A program made the position numbers and the translations under genes. A stretch of DNA of 64,000 bases, from assembly GCF_014211975.1 (NCBI RefSeq), contig NZ_CP060084.1, forward strand, positions 310,001-374,000, read 5' to 3'. Of the stretch, positions 45,056 through 53,198 are shown one piece after another; the stretch's first letter is position 1, and each line of letters opens with the position of its first letter. The notes below the pieces were generated by a model that was not told the origin of the DNA, did no database searches, and was given only the letters and a program-made list of their open reading frames with translations. Origin of the DNA: Teredinibacter haidensis. GTDB lineage: Bacteria > Pseudomonadota > Gammaproteobacteria > Pseudomonadales > Cellvibrionaceae.

Positions 45056-45547
45056 AAGTGTTACTGACCTGTAACTATCCAGTAACAACTTAGGCTGGAA
45101 ATCTCTTTGTTATTGGTAAAATGTCCGGTTTGGCGCTTGATTATTTGTGTTGTATCAAATAGACAGCGCTACACAAAAAATAGGTGTTACCGAAGTAAGT
45201 AACTACTTCCCTCTCGCACTACAAAACATGGGTGTCAAATACTTTTTCCACATGACGTTACAAAAAGTCACACTGAGTGGAAAAATTCTAGTTTTTTTGA
45301 TGCGTGCGCTGATAAAATAGCGTAACTCGTTGATAAATAACTAATATTTCAAATTGGTTAAATAGCCGTCAAACAGCTAGCTGGCCAGAAGTAATGGTAA
45401 ATAGCGGTAGATGTAAAGAGATTGCTCACAGAGTTATCCACAGGTTTTGTGGATAAACAAACATACAATTTTTTCATGAACCTGTTAATCCTCTTGTCAT
45501 GAACTAAGCTTAGTGACAACGATAAATGTATAGAAAGGAGAGCCTTA
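45056..45547. other. AT-rich intergenic region with DnaA boxes
   Basis: 492 bases with no credible gene. It includes a GTTACTG/CAGTAAC inverted repeat near 45060-45087, a one-mismatch DnaA box (TTTTCCACA, about 45244-45252), an AT-rich stretch, and two perfect inverted DnaA boxes at 45434-45456. The promoter of the PilZ gene must lie here. Confidence 0.6.
45434..45456. promoter_or_regulatory. Two perfect DnaA boxes in inverted orientation
   Basis: TTATCCACA (45434-45442) and TGTGGATAA (45448-45456) are both exact consensus DnaA sites, five bases apart, about 90 bases before the PilZ gene start. They could link that promoter to DnaA or titrate DnaA. No dnaA, mnmG or rpmH gene is near, so oriC is unlikely. 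Confidence 0.65.
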
Positions 45548-45817
45548 GTGGACGAAAGACGCAAGTATGAGCGCAAGGCAACGTCTATTCGTGTTGAAAT
45601 CATTCACCCGGCGTTTGGTTCCATCATCGGCTTCGCTCGAGATATTTCAGATGGCGGAGCACAGGTCACCATAGAGAACCACCCAACACCACCGGTTGGT
45701 ACCGTGGTATCCGTAAAATTCCGCAAGGTCATGGGCCCTATTAATGAGGAGCCCGTAGCCATGAGAGTTATGCACACTGCTCGCAATACCGTCGGCCTTA
45801 TGTTTACAGGCGCATAA
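45548..45817 (+). CDS. PilZ-domain c-di-GMP receptor
   Basis: The 89-residue single-domain PilZ protein carries both binding motifs: RxxxR (Arg5-Arg9, in ERRKYERK) and D/NxSxxG (Asp32-Ser34-Gly37, in RDISDGGAQV). It should bind cyclic di-GMP and act by protein contact. The start is GTG with an AAAGGAG ribosome site. It is alone in its transcript, preceded by the DnaA boxes and followed by a convergent gene. Confidence 0.93.
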   Translation: MDERRKYERKATSIRVEIIHPAFGSIIGFARDISDGGAQVTIENHPTPPVGTVVSVKFRKVMGPINEEPVAMRVMHTARNTVGLMFTGA

Positions 45818-45838
45818 TCTAGCGCCTCTTTCCACCTT

Positions 45839-46366
45839 TTAATGACTCGCTTGCAGACAATGGTTTGGAGGAATCACTTCCAGATCATTTTTTGGTGTTT
45901 GATGTGAAATACTGGCGCACTTTAACGCTACGTTGCCTTTCAGGTTTAGGTATTGCAGTTTGTTCAGCTTGGATAAAGGTTGAGTATCGATAATGTGGTT
46001 GTTGGCTAGGTTTATGTGCGTAAGGCGGGGAAGGAGTGAAAGCGTCTCGATATTGCTAATGGCGTTGTCGCTTAAACCCAATTGCTGTAGTTGATCGAAT
46101 ATCTCCAGGCCGGCGAGGGAGCTTATTTTTCCGGGCCCACACTGCAGGCGTTTTAACTGGTCTGCAGAAGTAATATTCTTCTCCGCCAGATTCGTTTTTA
46201 CGCATGACTGTAAGGCGGTATCGGCAAATTGAACACTTCGTTGAAATTCAAGCGGGTCGTAGAGGGTTCGCTCGTTTATACTGAACTCGTACTGACTACA
46301 GGAACTTAAATAGCCAATTAAAAAAATAGGTGACAGTCGACGCAGATAGAATGATTTGATTGTCAT
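45839..46366 (-). CDS. Leucine-rich-repeat lipoprotein
   Basis: The 175-residue protein starts at ATG 46366, giving a lipoprotein signal with LSSC (Cys23). The mature part has a disulfide-prone N-cap (Cys near 70 and 85) and about four internalin-like repeats (about 85-155): LAGLEIFDQLQQLGLSDNAI, IETLSLLPRLTHINLANNHI, TQPLSKLNKLQYLNLKGN. Such small SDS22-type LRR lipoproteins mediate protein contacts in the periplasm. It is convergent with the PilZ gene and divergent from the OmpA lipoprotein gene. Confidence 0.75.
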   Translation of the reverse strand: MTIKSFYLRRLSPIFLIGYLSSCSQYEFSINERTLYDPLEFQRSVQFADTALQSCVKTNLAEKNITSADQLKRLQCGPGKISSLAGLEIFDQLQQLGLSDNAISNIETLSLLPRLTHINLANNHIIDTQPLSKLNKLQYLNLKGNVALKCASISHQTPKNDLEVIPPNHCLQASH

Positions 46367-46455
46367 AAAATTAACTCTTTCATGGGTGCTGACTAAGATA
46401 GTAGGCACTTTATAGACATATTAAACTATTAACACGTTATAGCCTTGGAGATTGT

Positions 46456-47106
46456 ATGAAACGGCTCATCATTATTAGCATGCTAATGTTTACCTACGGA
46501 TGCACAACAATAGATCCTTACACGGGTGAACAAAAAACCAGTAAGGCGGCTGCGGGCGCCGGTATAGGCGCCATTGCTGGCGCGGTTATAGGGGCTGCAA
46601 CTTCCAGCAAGAAAGATCGTGACAAGGGTATTCTTACGGGTGCCGTCGCCGGTGCTGCCGCTGGCGGTGGTATTGGTTATTACATGGATCGTCAGGAAAC
46701 CAAACTGCGTGAAGAGCTGCAGGGTAGTGGCGTACAGGTTCGTCGTGAAGGTAATACCATTCACTTGGTAATGCCCGGCAATATTACCTTCGAGACCTCG
46801 CGATATGAGATCAAGTCGGAATTTTATTCGGTGTTGAACTCTGTGGCAAAAGTACTGGCCGAGTTCAAGGAAACCTCCATTAAGGTGTCTGGCCATACTG
46901 ATTCCACCGGATCAATGGCGTTGAATCAGACCCTTAGTGAGCAGCGCGCAGACAGCGTTCGCCAGTATTTGATTCAGAGAGATGTTGCCGGTGGCCGCGT
47001 TCACGCCTACGGCTATGGCCCACGATACCCTGTTGAATCAAATTCATCTGCCAGTGGGCGCCAGCAAAACCGGCGTGTAGAGCTGAAATTGGAGCCTTTG
47101 GAATAG
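46456..47106 (+). CDS. OmpA-family lipoprotein with glycine zipper (YiaD-like)
   Basis: The 216-residue lipoprotein has lipobox FTYGC (Cys16) and a glycine-zipper segment (about 34-78, AAAGAGIGAIAGAVIGAAT and GAVAGAAAGGGIGYYMD) that likely inserts in or packs on a membrane. An OmpA C-terminal peptidoglycan-binding domain follows (about 110-210) with the signature HTDSTGSMALNQTLSEQRAD and a final NRRVELKL. It tethers the outer membrane to the wall, as E. coli YiaD. GGAG precedes the ATG, and a strong terminator follows. Confidence 0.92.
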   Translation: MKRLIIISMLMFTYGCTTIDPYTGEQKTSKAAAGAGIGAIAGAVIGAATSSKKDRDKGILTGAVAGAAAGGGIGYYMDRQETKLREELQGSGVQVRREGNTIHLVMPGNITFETSRYEIKSEFYSVLNSVAKVLAEFKETSIKVSGHTDSTGSMALNQTLSEQRADSVRQYLIQRDVAGGRVHAYGYGPRYPVESNSSASGRQQNRRVELKLEPLE

Positions 47107-47128
47107 GGGTTCACATTTCCCGCCATAG

Positions 47129-47153
47129 AGCCCGCTATTTAGCGGGCTTTTTT
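47129..47153 (+). terminator. Terminator of the OmpA lipoprotein gene
   Basis: The stem AGCCCGCT / AGCGGGCT with an ATTT loop is followed by six T. Confidence 0.92.
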
Positions 47154-47204
47154 GTGTTCGCTTATTGTTCGGCGCATTACTGTAGGGGAAAGGGAGGCAG
47201 TTAA

Positions 47205-47220
47205 TGCTAAATTTATAGCA
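47205..47220 (+). promoter_or_regulatory. Operator copy 1, TGCTA-N6-TAGCA
   Basis: This is a 16-base inverted repeat with AATTTA spacer, upstream of the -35 box of the BlaI gene. It shares outer arms exactly with two more copies downstream. Confidence 0.7.
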
Positions 47221-47228
47221 CTATGTTG

Positions 47229-47257
47229 TTGTTCTTGCGTTCGAGGTGTGCTACTTT
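47229..47257 (+). promoter_or_regulatory. Promoter of the BlaI-BlaR1-TonB operon
   Basis: TTGTTC (-35) and TACTTT (-10) are 17 bases apart, about 60 bases before the BlaI ATG. The -10 box overlaps operator copy 2, so repressor bound there would block polymerase. Confidence 0.55.
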
Positions 47258-47264
47258 TCTAGCA
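47249..47264 (+). promoter_or_regulatory. Operator copy 2, TGCTA-N6-TAGCA
   Basis: The arms are identical to copy 1, with spacer CTTTTC. It covers the predicted -10 box. Confidence 0.7.
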
Positions 47265-47267
47265 TGA

Positions 47268-47283
47268 TGCTAAATATTTAGCA
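47268..47283 (+). promoter_or_regulatory. Operator copy 3, perfect palindrome TGCTAAATATTTAGCA
   Basis: A perfect 16-base palindrome, 19 bases centre-to-centre from copy 2 and lying near the expected transcription start. It is the best candidate for the highest-affinity repressor site. Confidence 0.75.
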
Positions 47284-47312
47284 GGTGCAGCCAAGTTAAC
47301 ACAGGAGCAACG

Positions 47313-47714
47313 ATGCCACCCCTCTCACACCTTAACCTCAGCCGTCGGGAACGCCAGATTATGGATGCGCTCTATGAGTGCGGCGAAGCCTCTGCTCACG
47401 ATGTGCAAGGAAAAATCCCCAACCCGCCTGGATACTCCGCCGTACGTGCTTTGATTGCCCGTTTGGTAGAAAAAGAGTTGGTTAGCTTTCGTCAGGAAGG
47501 CGCCAAGTATATTTACTTCCCTACCGTTGCCCAGAAAAAAGCCAGCCAGTCGGCGATAGAAAGAATAGTTAAGACGTTTTTTAAAGGCTCCAAAGCGAAA
47601 GCTATGAATGCACTTTTGGATCTGGACGGGGACGATATCTCAGCGCGGGAAATAGAAGAGTTGGAACGCAATATTGCGCGTATAAAAGCGCTAAAAAAGG
47701 ACGGAGACAAGTAA
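47313..47714 (+). CDS. BlaI/MecI-family transcriptional repressor
   Basis: The 133-residue protein has the BlaI winged helix: LSRRERQIMDALYECGEASAHDVQ (about 8-31), then GYSAVRALIARLVEKELV (recognition helix and following) and a wing at SFRQEGAKYIYFP. The C-terminal helices (about 75-133) would form the dimer and contain the region cleaved in BlaI. It is the first gene of an operon with a BlaR1-like protease, the standard antirepressor pairing, and the three identical inverted repeats upstream are the likely binding sites, giving autoregulation. Its stop overlaps the next start by one base. Confidence 0.92.
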   Translation: MPPLSHLNLSRRERQIMDALYECGEASAHDVQGKIPNPPGYSAVRALIARLVEKELVSFRQEGAKYIYFPTVAQKKASQSAIERIVKTFFKGSKAKAMNALLDLDGDDISAREIEELERNIARIKALKKDGDK

Positions 47715-49306
47715 TGATTTCCGTGGACTTGATGCATATTTTCAGCGACTACTGGCTAAAACCTATGATCGGGTTTACCTTCGTGCTGCTGTTTCTGCGT
47801 CGAGCTAACTTTCGTTCTGCCGCATTGAGTCACCGGATTTTATCTTTGGTTCTGGGCGCAATGGCAATCCTAATTGCGTTACTACCTGTTATGCCAACCT
47901 GGACCTTAGAAATATTGCCCCAGTGGTTGGCTAGCCATACTAGGATTACGTTCTCGCCCAATGTTGGTGGGTTCGACAATTGTGTTTTCTATGGTCTTAT
48001 TGCTATTTATATACTCGTTTTTTGCTGGGTGAGTAGTTTTACCCTATGGTCGATTAAAGACGCACAAGCGTTGACTGTTAGCAGTCGAGAGGCCGATGCA
48101 CAGGAGGCTAAAGTATTAGGGCCCATAGAGCAGGAGCTGAATGCACTTTTCGATATTAATGGTAATAAGCGCCTTCAAATTGTTATTAGCAATGAGATTC
48201 AGACACCGCTCGTTTGGAAATATCAGCAGCCCGCGATAGTACTCCCGGAAGCATTTAATCGTTGGCCGGTTGCGAGATTAAAGCGAGTGCTAGCCCATGA
48301 GTATGCGCATATTGAACGTAATGACTGGCTCACAAAAATCATTACACGAATAGCCTGTATGGTTTTCTGGCCTATTCCGTTGGTTTGGCTTTTGAGCCGA
48401 AAGATTAACTGGTATGCGGAAATAGCCTGTGACGATAGGGTCGTGCAGTTGCTCGACTGCAGAGGTGAATATGCAGATGATCTGCTGAACCTATCAAGCG
48501 ATCAGAAACACTTTGGTTTTACCTTAAGCTATCTGCGCAATTCAGAGCTTTATGCACGTATTAATTTGGTGCTGGATCCCTGTCGCAGTAAAAACAGACC
48601 AAGCTACAAGCAGAGCCTGGCAATAGGTTTAATGGCGTTATTGGGTTTGTCACCGATAGCGACAACAAAAATCGTTACAAATAAGCAGTTCGACACCTTG
48701 TGGGAATTGGGCGTTTACCCTTTGCCCAGTCATGTTCCGTTGCTGGAAGTGCCAGAAAAATCGCCGATTGCTGACAGTAAAAGCCGTGTTCGCTGGTATA
48801 TACAGCAACAGCAATTGGGTGATTCCCGCGTGCAGGCGAGCGAAGCCAAACAAGAGGACAGTCGAAATCAGCTGGCTTCAGATAAATCAAAAAAAGAATG
48901 GCTTGGGGCGCCAAGACCACAATATATTCGCCCGGAAGAAGAAATGGTTATTTCTGTCGCCCCCCCCAGAGCGCACACAATTGATCTTTCAAAAAAACAA
49001 AGAAATGCATTTGCGATATCGGCTCCCAGCGTAGCGGTAAACGGCTATATTCCGTTGAAAACAATTACGCCGCAATATCCCAGGTTTGCATTGCAGCGAA
49101 ATATTACGGGCAAGGTTGTCGTGCGGTTTGATGTAAACGAGAGCGGCCAAGTTGTTAATCCAGTTGTTATCAAGGCAGAGCCCGGGAAAGTTTTTAATAG
49201 AAGTGTACTTAACGCGGTTAAAGAATTTAAATTTATGCCTTTGACTATCGATGGCGTACCCGTTATTACAAAAAATGTCTCAGAAACATTTGTATTTACG
49301 ATATAA
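47714..49306 (+). CDS. BlaR1-like M56 metalloprotease fused to a TonB C-terminal domain
   Basis: The 530-residue protein has three N-terminal membrane segments (about 15-30, 41-60, 90-112). A cytoplasmic M56 gluzincin domain carries HEYAH (His195-His199) and the third ligand Glu236 in WYAEIACDD; further segments lie near 211-227 and 302-320. A periplasmic linker of about 110 residues rich in charged residues ends in a TonB_C domain (about 445-530, ITPQYPRFALQRNITGKVVVRFDVNE). BlaR1 proper has a penicillin-binding sensor at this place; here the TonB-type domain takes it. Sensing through an outer-membrane TonB-dependent receptor or cell-envelope force is an inference. Cleavage of the BlaI partner is expected from the family. 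Confidence 0.88.
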   Translation: MISVDLMHIFSDYWLKPMIGFTFVLLFLRRANFRSAALSHRILSLVLGAMAILIALLPVMPTWTLEILPQWLASHTRITFSPNVGGFDNCVFYGLIAIYILVFCWVSSFTLWSIKDAQALTVSSREADAQEAKVLGPIEQELNALFDINGNKRLQIVISNEIQTPLVWKYQQPAIVLPEAFNRWPVARLKRVLAHEYAHIERNDWLTKIITRIACMVFWPIPLVWLLSRKINWYAEIACDDRVVQLLDCRGEYADDLLNLSSDQKHFGFTLSYLRNSELYARINLVLDPCRSKNRPSYKQSLAIGLMALLGLSPIATTKIVTNKQFDTLWELGVYPLPSHVPLLEVPEKSPIADSKSRVRWYIQQQQLGDSRVQASEAKQEDSRNQLASDKSKKEWLGAPRPQYIRPEEEMVISVAPPRAHTIDLSKKQRNAFAISAPSVAVNGYIPLKTITPQYPRFALQRNITGKVVVRFDVNESGQVVNPVVIKAEPGKVFNRSVLNAVKEFKFMPLTIDGVPVITKNVSETFVFTI

Positions 49307-49353
49307 AAATAAGCACTACTGACGTTACATTGGCTCAATAGAGGAGAACGTCC

Positions 49354-50007
49354 ATGAGTAAGAACCTTATCAACAATACCCCGTCAGTTTTTATGGCAAC
49401 AGAGGTTGCTGAATCAAGCCTTGGTCGCTGGTTGCAGGTGCTGCCACTCGCCGCGATTATCACTTTTTGCCTATTAATTTTTATGGAGAGACTTATCGCA
49501 ATGGCAGATGTCGAACTTGAAGAAGAGGCTCCACATATTATCGATAATATATATTGGGAGCCAACGGTAATTGAAACGCGCAGGGAGGAAATGGCCAGAA
49601 AACCTCAGGAGCCTATGGATAAGCCTGAACTTCCGGAGGAGATTCCCAGTGTGACTCCAGGGATTAAAACAAACCTTCCGCGCAGCAACTTTAGTGTTAA
49701 ACCACAAGGTAAGTTACAGGTATCTATGTTCGCCAATATCCCTATTGCACAGTACTTAGCTACCGCTCGATATCCCAGCACTGCGCTTACCAGGGGAATA
49801 GAAGGCTATGTAGATATTATGTTCGATGTAACGGAATACGGTGGTACCGATAACATTAGGGTGGCAGCAGCTGAACCCGAAGGCATTTTCGAAAAGGCAG
49901 CAATGAAAGCCGTAGCAAAGTGGCGCTTCCAGCCAAAAATGTACGAAGATAAGCCGGTAAGGTTCGAGGGAATGATGCGTCGCGTTCGTTTTGAGATGGA
50001 GAAGTAA
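49354..50007 (+). CDS. TonB-like energy transducer
   Basis: The 217-residue protein has an N-terminal cytoplasmic stretch, one membrane segment (about 28-50, LPLAAIITFCLLIFMERLIAM) and an acidic, proline-containing periplasmic linker (PQEPMDKPELPEEIPSVTP, about 83-101). A TonB C-terminal domain follows (about 130-217, ARYPSTALTRGIEGYVDIMFDV and FEKAAMKAVAKWRFQPK). It would carry proton-motive energy to outer-membrane receptors, but no ExbB or ExbD is in the operon. GAGGAG precedes the ATG, 47 bases after the M56-TonB gene, and a strong terminator follows. The C-terminal domains of the two proteins are related. Confidence 0.88.
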   Translation: MSKNLINNTPSVFMATEVAESSLGRWLQVLPLAAIITFCLLIFMERLIAMADVELEEEAPHIIDNIYWEPTVIETRREEMARKPQEPMDKPELPEEIPSVTPGIKTNLPRSNFSVKPQGKLQVSMFANIPIAQYLATARYPSTALTRGIEGYVDIMFDVTEYGGTDNIRVAAAEPEGIFEKAAMKAVAKWRFQPKMYEDKPVRFEGMMRRVRFEMEK

Positions 50008-50040
50008 TGGATGTAGAAATTTTATGTCAGTAGTACCTTT

Positions 50041-50066
50041 GCGCTTTCCCTGGAAAGCGCTTTTTT
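50041..50066 (+). terminator. Terminator of the BlaI-TonB operon
   Basis: GCGCTTTCC pairs with GGAAAGCGC and is followed by six T, 33 bases past the TonB stop. Confidence 0.93.
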
Positions 50067-50211
50067 ATCTTCAGTAGCTCTGTCGTCCACTTAACGGCAC
50101 AATTAAAAAGACCCACCGTTTTGGTGGTTGGCGCAATAGTCATACGACAACACGTTTTTCAGGTCGTTATCTTTTATTCCCTCTATTCTCCCGCCGTGCG
50201 CAATGAGAGTA

Positions 50212-51348
50212 CTAAAAACAATTTTCAGGACGAATCAATTGCTGTTTCGTCCCCCAGTTTCCCGGTGTGGTTTCAAATACTCCCGCGATAACCTGGCCAC
50301 AATAAGCGCATTGGCCCGTGGTGCTTGCCCTTGTTGTCTGGATATTCCACTCGCCTAGTTCATACCAGTCGCGCTCAATGAGCAATTTTTTACAGTGTGG
50401 ACAGTAGGTGCTGCTGCCGTAAGGGTCGTGCACATTGCCTGTGTAAACGTAGTTCAAACCGACGCCTGTTGCGATTCTGCGAGCACGTGTCAGGGTCGCT
50501 ATCGGTGTGGGTGCTTTGTCTTGCATTTTCCAATCGGGATGGAAGGCGGTAAAGTGCAGGGGGACATCGGGGCCGAGGTTTTCGATTATCCATTCATTTT
50601 CGCGGTGAAGTTCTGCGTCACTGTCGTTTTCGTTCGGAATTAAGAGCGTGGTGATTTCAAGCCAAGCATCGGTTTGATGTTTTATATAGCAAAGAGTTTC
50701 GAGCACATTTTCCAGTTCAGCTCCGCAAAGTTTTTGATAGAATTCGGGAGAAAATGCTTTGAGATCGATATTGACGGCATCCATATGACGGAAGAAGGAT
50801 TCCCGCGGTTTTTTCTCTAAGTAGCCTGCGCTAACGGCAACGGCACGTATATTCTTTTCGTGGCAAGCCTGAGCTGTATCAATGGCGTACTCCAGAAAAA
50901 TTACCGGGTCATTGTAAGTAAAAGAGACAGAGTGGCAATCTGTTTTCATGGCTATTTTTGCCAACTGTTCGGGCATGGCCAAGGACGATAGGGTATCCAT
51001 TTCCCTAGATTTACTCATATCCCAGTTTTGGCAAAATTTACAGGCCAAATTACATCCTGCGGTGCCGAATGATAAGGTGGGGGTGCCGGGAAGAAAATGA
51101 TTCAGCGGTTTTTTTTCGATAGGGTCGATACAAAATCCGCTGGATTTTCCGTAGCTATACAGTAGGATTTGATTCGACTCCCTGCCGCGGATAAAACATA
51201 GGCCGCGCTGGCCTTCGTGAAGTTTACAGGCGCGAGGACAGAGGTCGCATTGAATCCGGTCATCTTCCAGCTTGTGCCAGTAGTCGGTCTTTATGGTGTG
51301 TTGTTGGGATCTTAAAAACTGTCGCGCGCTCATCGATTTAACCCTCAT
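50212..51348 (-). CDS. amrS: AmmeMemoRadiSam system radical SAM enzyme
   Basis: The 378-residue radical SAM protein has the [4Fe-4S] motif CxxxCxxC (Cys99, Cys103, Cys106 in GCNLACKFCQNW) after an N-terminal Cys cluster (CDLCPRACKL near 34-42, Cys51). A second Cys-rich part lies near the C-terminus (TYCPHCKKLL and CAYCGQV), a likely extra metal or zinc site. It belongs to the AmrS family, always found with Memo and AMMECR1 homologues, as here on the opposite strand. The reaction is unknown; a modification of an unidentified substrate is proposed in the field. A second in-frame ATG at 51333 is also a possible start. Confidence 0.93.
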   Translation of the reverse strand: MRVKSMSARQFLRSQQHTIKTDYWHKLEDDRIQCDLCPRACKLHEGQRGLCFIRGRESNQILLYSYGKSSGFCIDPIEKKPLNHFLPGTPTLSFGTAGCNLACKFCQNWDMSKSREMDTLSSLAMPEQLAKIAMKTDCHSVSFTYNDPVIFLEYAIDTAQACHEKNIRAVAVSAGYLEKKPRESFFRHMDAVNIDLKAFSPEFYQKLCGAELENVLETLCYIKHQTDAWLEITTLLIPNENDSDAELHRENEWIIENLGPDVPLHFTAFHPDWKMQDKAPTPIATLTRARRIATGVGLNYVYTGNVHDPYGSSTYCPHCKKLLIERDWYELGEWNIQTTRASTTGQCAYCGQVIAGVFETTPGNWGTKQQLIRPENCF

Positions 51349-51393
51349 TCATCCAGCCTTTCTACTAAACTATAGACAGTGTGGGAGGCAACT

Positions 51394-52215
51394 ATGCTCG
51401 CTCGACCTGCAGTGGTGGCTGGTAGTTTTTACCCAGCAGACCCAGAAACGCTAAACCGGCAGTTGGAGCTGTTGTTACAGACGCCGGACTTGCACACCGG
51501 TGGCACGACAACACGGCCCAAGGCCTTGATTGTGCCGCATGCAGGCTATATCTATTCTGGGCAAACGGCGGGCATCGCTTATCGAACGCTCAAACGTCAC
51601 GGAGAAAATATTTGTAAAGTTATTCTGTTGGGGCTTTCTCATCACTTGGCTTTTTGTGGTATTGCCACAAGCAGCGCTAGACAATTTGAGACCCCGCTGG
51701 GTGCTATTAATATCGATCGTGCTACGATTGCATCGCTTAAAAAACTACATCTTATAATTGAACTCGATGACGCCCACCACTGGGAACACAGTCTGGAAGT
51801 ACAGCTCCCCTTTTTACAGAAAGTATTAAATCCATTTAAACTTATTCCCCTGGCGACTGGGGATTGCTCTGCTGGGGATATCGCACGGTGTTTGGATGCT
51901 CTATGGGGGGATGGTGAAACGTTAGTTGTCGTCAGCAGTGACCTTAGCCATTTTCATTCGTACCGTGACGCACAATGTATTGATAAGACCAGCTGTGAGC
52001 GGGTATTACAGAAAAAACAATTGAGTGCAGAGCAGGCCTGTGGGTATAAAGGGGTTAATGGTCTATTGAAATTTATTTGTGCCCGTGATTTCAGTATTGA
52101 GTTACTCGACTACCGTAATTCCGGTGATACAGCGGGAGATAAACAACGGGTCGTGGGCTATGGCGCTTTTGCCATTTATCCAGGTGTCGGAAATGGTGAA
52201 ACCTCATTTAGGTAA
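51394..52215 (+). CDS. amrB: AmmeMemoRadiSam system protein B (Memo homologue)
   Basis: The 273-residue protein starts at ATG 51394, with GGGAGG six bases upstream. It shows the Memo family core: IVPHAGYIYSGQTAGIAYRTL (about 43-63), LLGLSHHLAFCG, HSLEVQLPFLQ, and VVVSSDLSHFHSY. Memo proteins are related to class III nonhaem iron dioxygenases, and the His residues in these motifs could bind a metal. The gene is divergent from amrS (45 bases between starts) and overlaps amrA by 23 bases. Confidence 0.93.
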   Translation: MLARPAVVAGSFYPADPETLNRQLELLLQTPDLHTGGTTTRPKALIVPHAGYIYSGQTAGIAYRTLKRHGENICKVILLGLSHHLAFCGIATSSARQFETPLGAINIDRATIASLKKLHLIIELDDAHHWEHSLEVQLPFLQKVLNPFKLIPLATGDCSAGDIARCLDALWGDGETLVVVSSDLSHFHSYRDAQCIDKTSCERVLQKKQLSAEQACGYKGVNGLLKFICARDFSIELLDYRNSGDTAGDKQRVVGYGAFAIYPGVGNGETSFR

Positions 52216-52792
52216 AGAACAGCAGCAGATGTTGTTGGCGGTCGCCAGAAAATGCATTATTTATGGATGCCAAAACCGATCCCTTTTGCCTATCGATAAA
52301 TCATTGATTGTTCAACCTGAACTGCAACAAATTGTCAGTACTTTTGTCACTTTGAAAGAGGCTGATATCCATAACGTTTACCAGTTACGTGGTTGCGTAG
52401 GCTCAGTAACGGCATCTCAATCATTATTGTCGGATGTGATTGAGCATGCCTATACGGCTGCTTTTTACGACTCCCGATTCCCCGAAATAGCCGCTGATGA
52501 CATTCCTCTGTTGCATATTGCTATTTCGATAATCTCGCCCCAAGAAGAGCTTCAGTTTAAAAAACAGGATGATTTGCTTGAGCAGCTAAGGCCCCATGTT
52601 GACGGTTTAATCATCCAGTCTCGGGGGCGGCTAGCCACCTTTTTACCTTCGGTTTGGGATTTGGTGTCAGATAAAACTGGATTTATCGAGCATTTAAAGC
52701 TTAAAGCTGGCTTTACTACTGACTATTGGAATGATGATTTAAAGGCCTTTCGCTACGAAACTCTCTATTTTGAAGAGAAAACCCCTGTTTAA
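52193..52792 (+). CDS. amrA: AmmeMemoRadiSam system protein A (AMMECR1 homologue)
   Basis: The 199-residue protein has the AMMECR1 domain: YQLRGCVGSV (the near-invariant LRGC, about 64-73), TAAFYDSRFPEI, HIAISIISPQEEL, and LPSVWDLV near the C-terminus. The ATG at 52193 lies inside the end of amrB, so translation is coupled. The conserved Cys of LRGC is the likely functional residue. Together with amrB and divergent amrS it completes the three-part system of unknown function. Confidence 0.93.
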   Translation: MVKPHLGKEQQQMLLAVARKCIIYGCQNRSLLPIDKSLIVQPELQQIVSTFVTLKEADIHNVYQLRGCVGSVTASQSLLSDVIEHAYTAAFYDSRFPEIAADDIPLLHIAISIISPQEELQFKKQDDLLEQLRPHVDGLIIQSRGRLATFLPSVWDLVSDKTGFIEHLKLKAGFTTDYWNDDLKAFRYETLYFEEKTPV

Positions 52793-52965
52793 ACTGATGT
52801 TTAATCGGTCTGGCTGTCGAAAAGTATCAAAAAATACAATAAAATGCGTCGCTTGAGTGTTTGTAGGCATATTGCGAGCTCAATTAATTGTATTCAATAT
52901 CTGTTTTTGTAATGGTGATGGCAAAAACAGAATTTTATTCTTCACCAAAAGATAAAGAGAACGGT

Positions 52966-53172
52966 ATGACTAAAGGTACAGTAAAGTGGTTTAATGCAGA
53001 TAAAGGCTTCGGTTTTATTACTCCAGAAGACGGCAGTAAAGATCTGTTTGTTCATCATTCAGAAATTCAAGCTGGGGGCGGTTACGCAACTTTGAATGAC
53101 GGTCAGGCCGTTGAATTTGAAGTTGGTCAGGGTCAGAAAGGTCCATGTGCAAATAAGGTTCGCCCGATATAA
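52966..53172 (+). CDS. Cold-shock protein (CspA family)
   Basis: The 68-residue OB-fold protein carries RNP1 KGFGFI and RNP2 LFVHH and binds single-stranded RNA/DNA. I begin at ATG 52966, which yields MTKGTVKWFNADKGFGFITP; an in-frame extension upstream would lie in the long AT-rich 5' region typical of csp genes. A large hairpin with five T ends the transcript 26 bases downstream. Confidence 0.96.
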   Translation: MTKGTVKWFNADKGFGFITPEDGSKDLFVHHSEIQAGGGYATLNDGQAVEFEVGQGQKGPCANKVRPI

Positions 53173-53198
53173 GGGGCTACACCTAAAATACGATTCAG

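Noticed and set aside
45056..45547. Possible chromosomal replication origin because of perfect DnaA boxes and AT-rich DNA
   Set aside because: Only two perfect boxes are present and none of the usual oriC neighbours (dnaA, dnaN, rpmH, mnmG) is in the window. Recorded instead as regulatory DnaA boxes.
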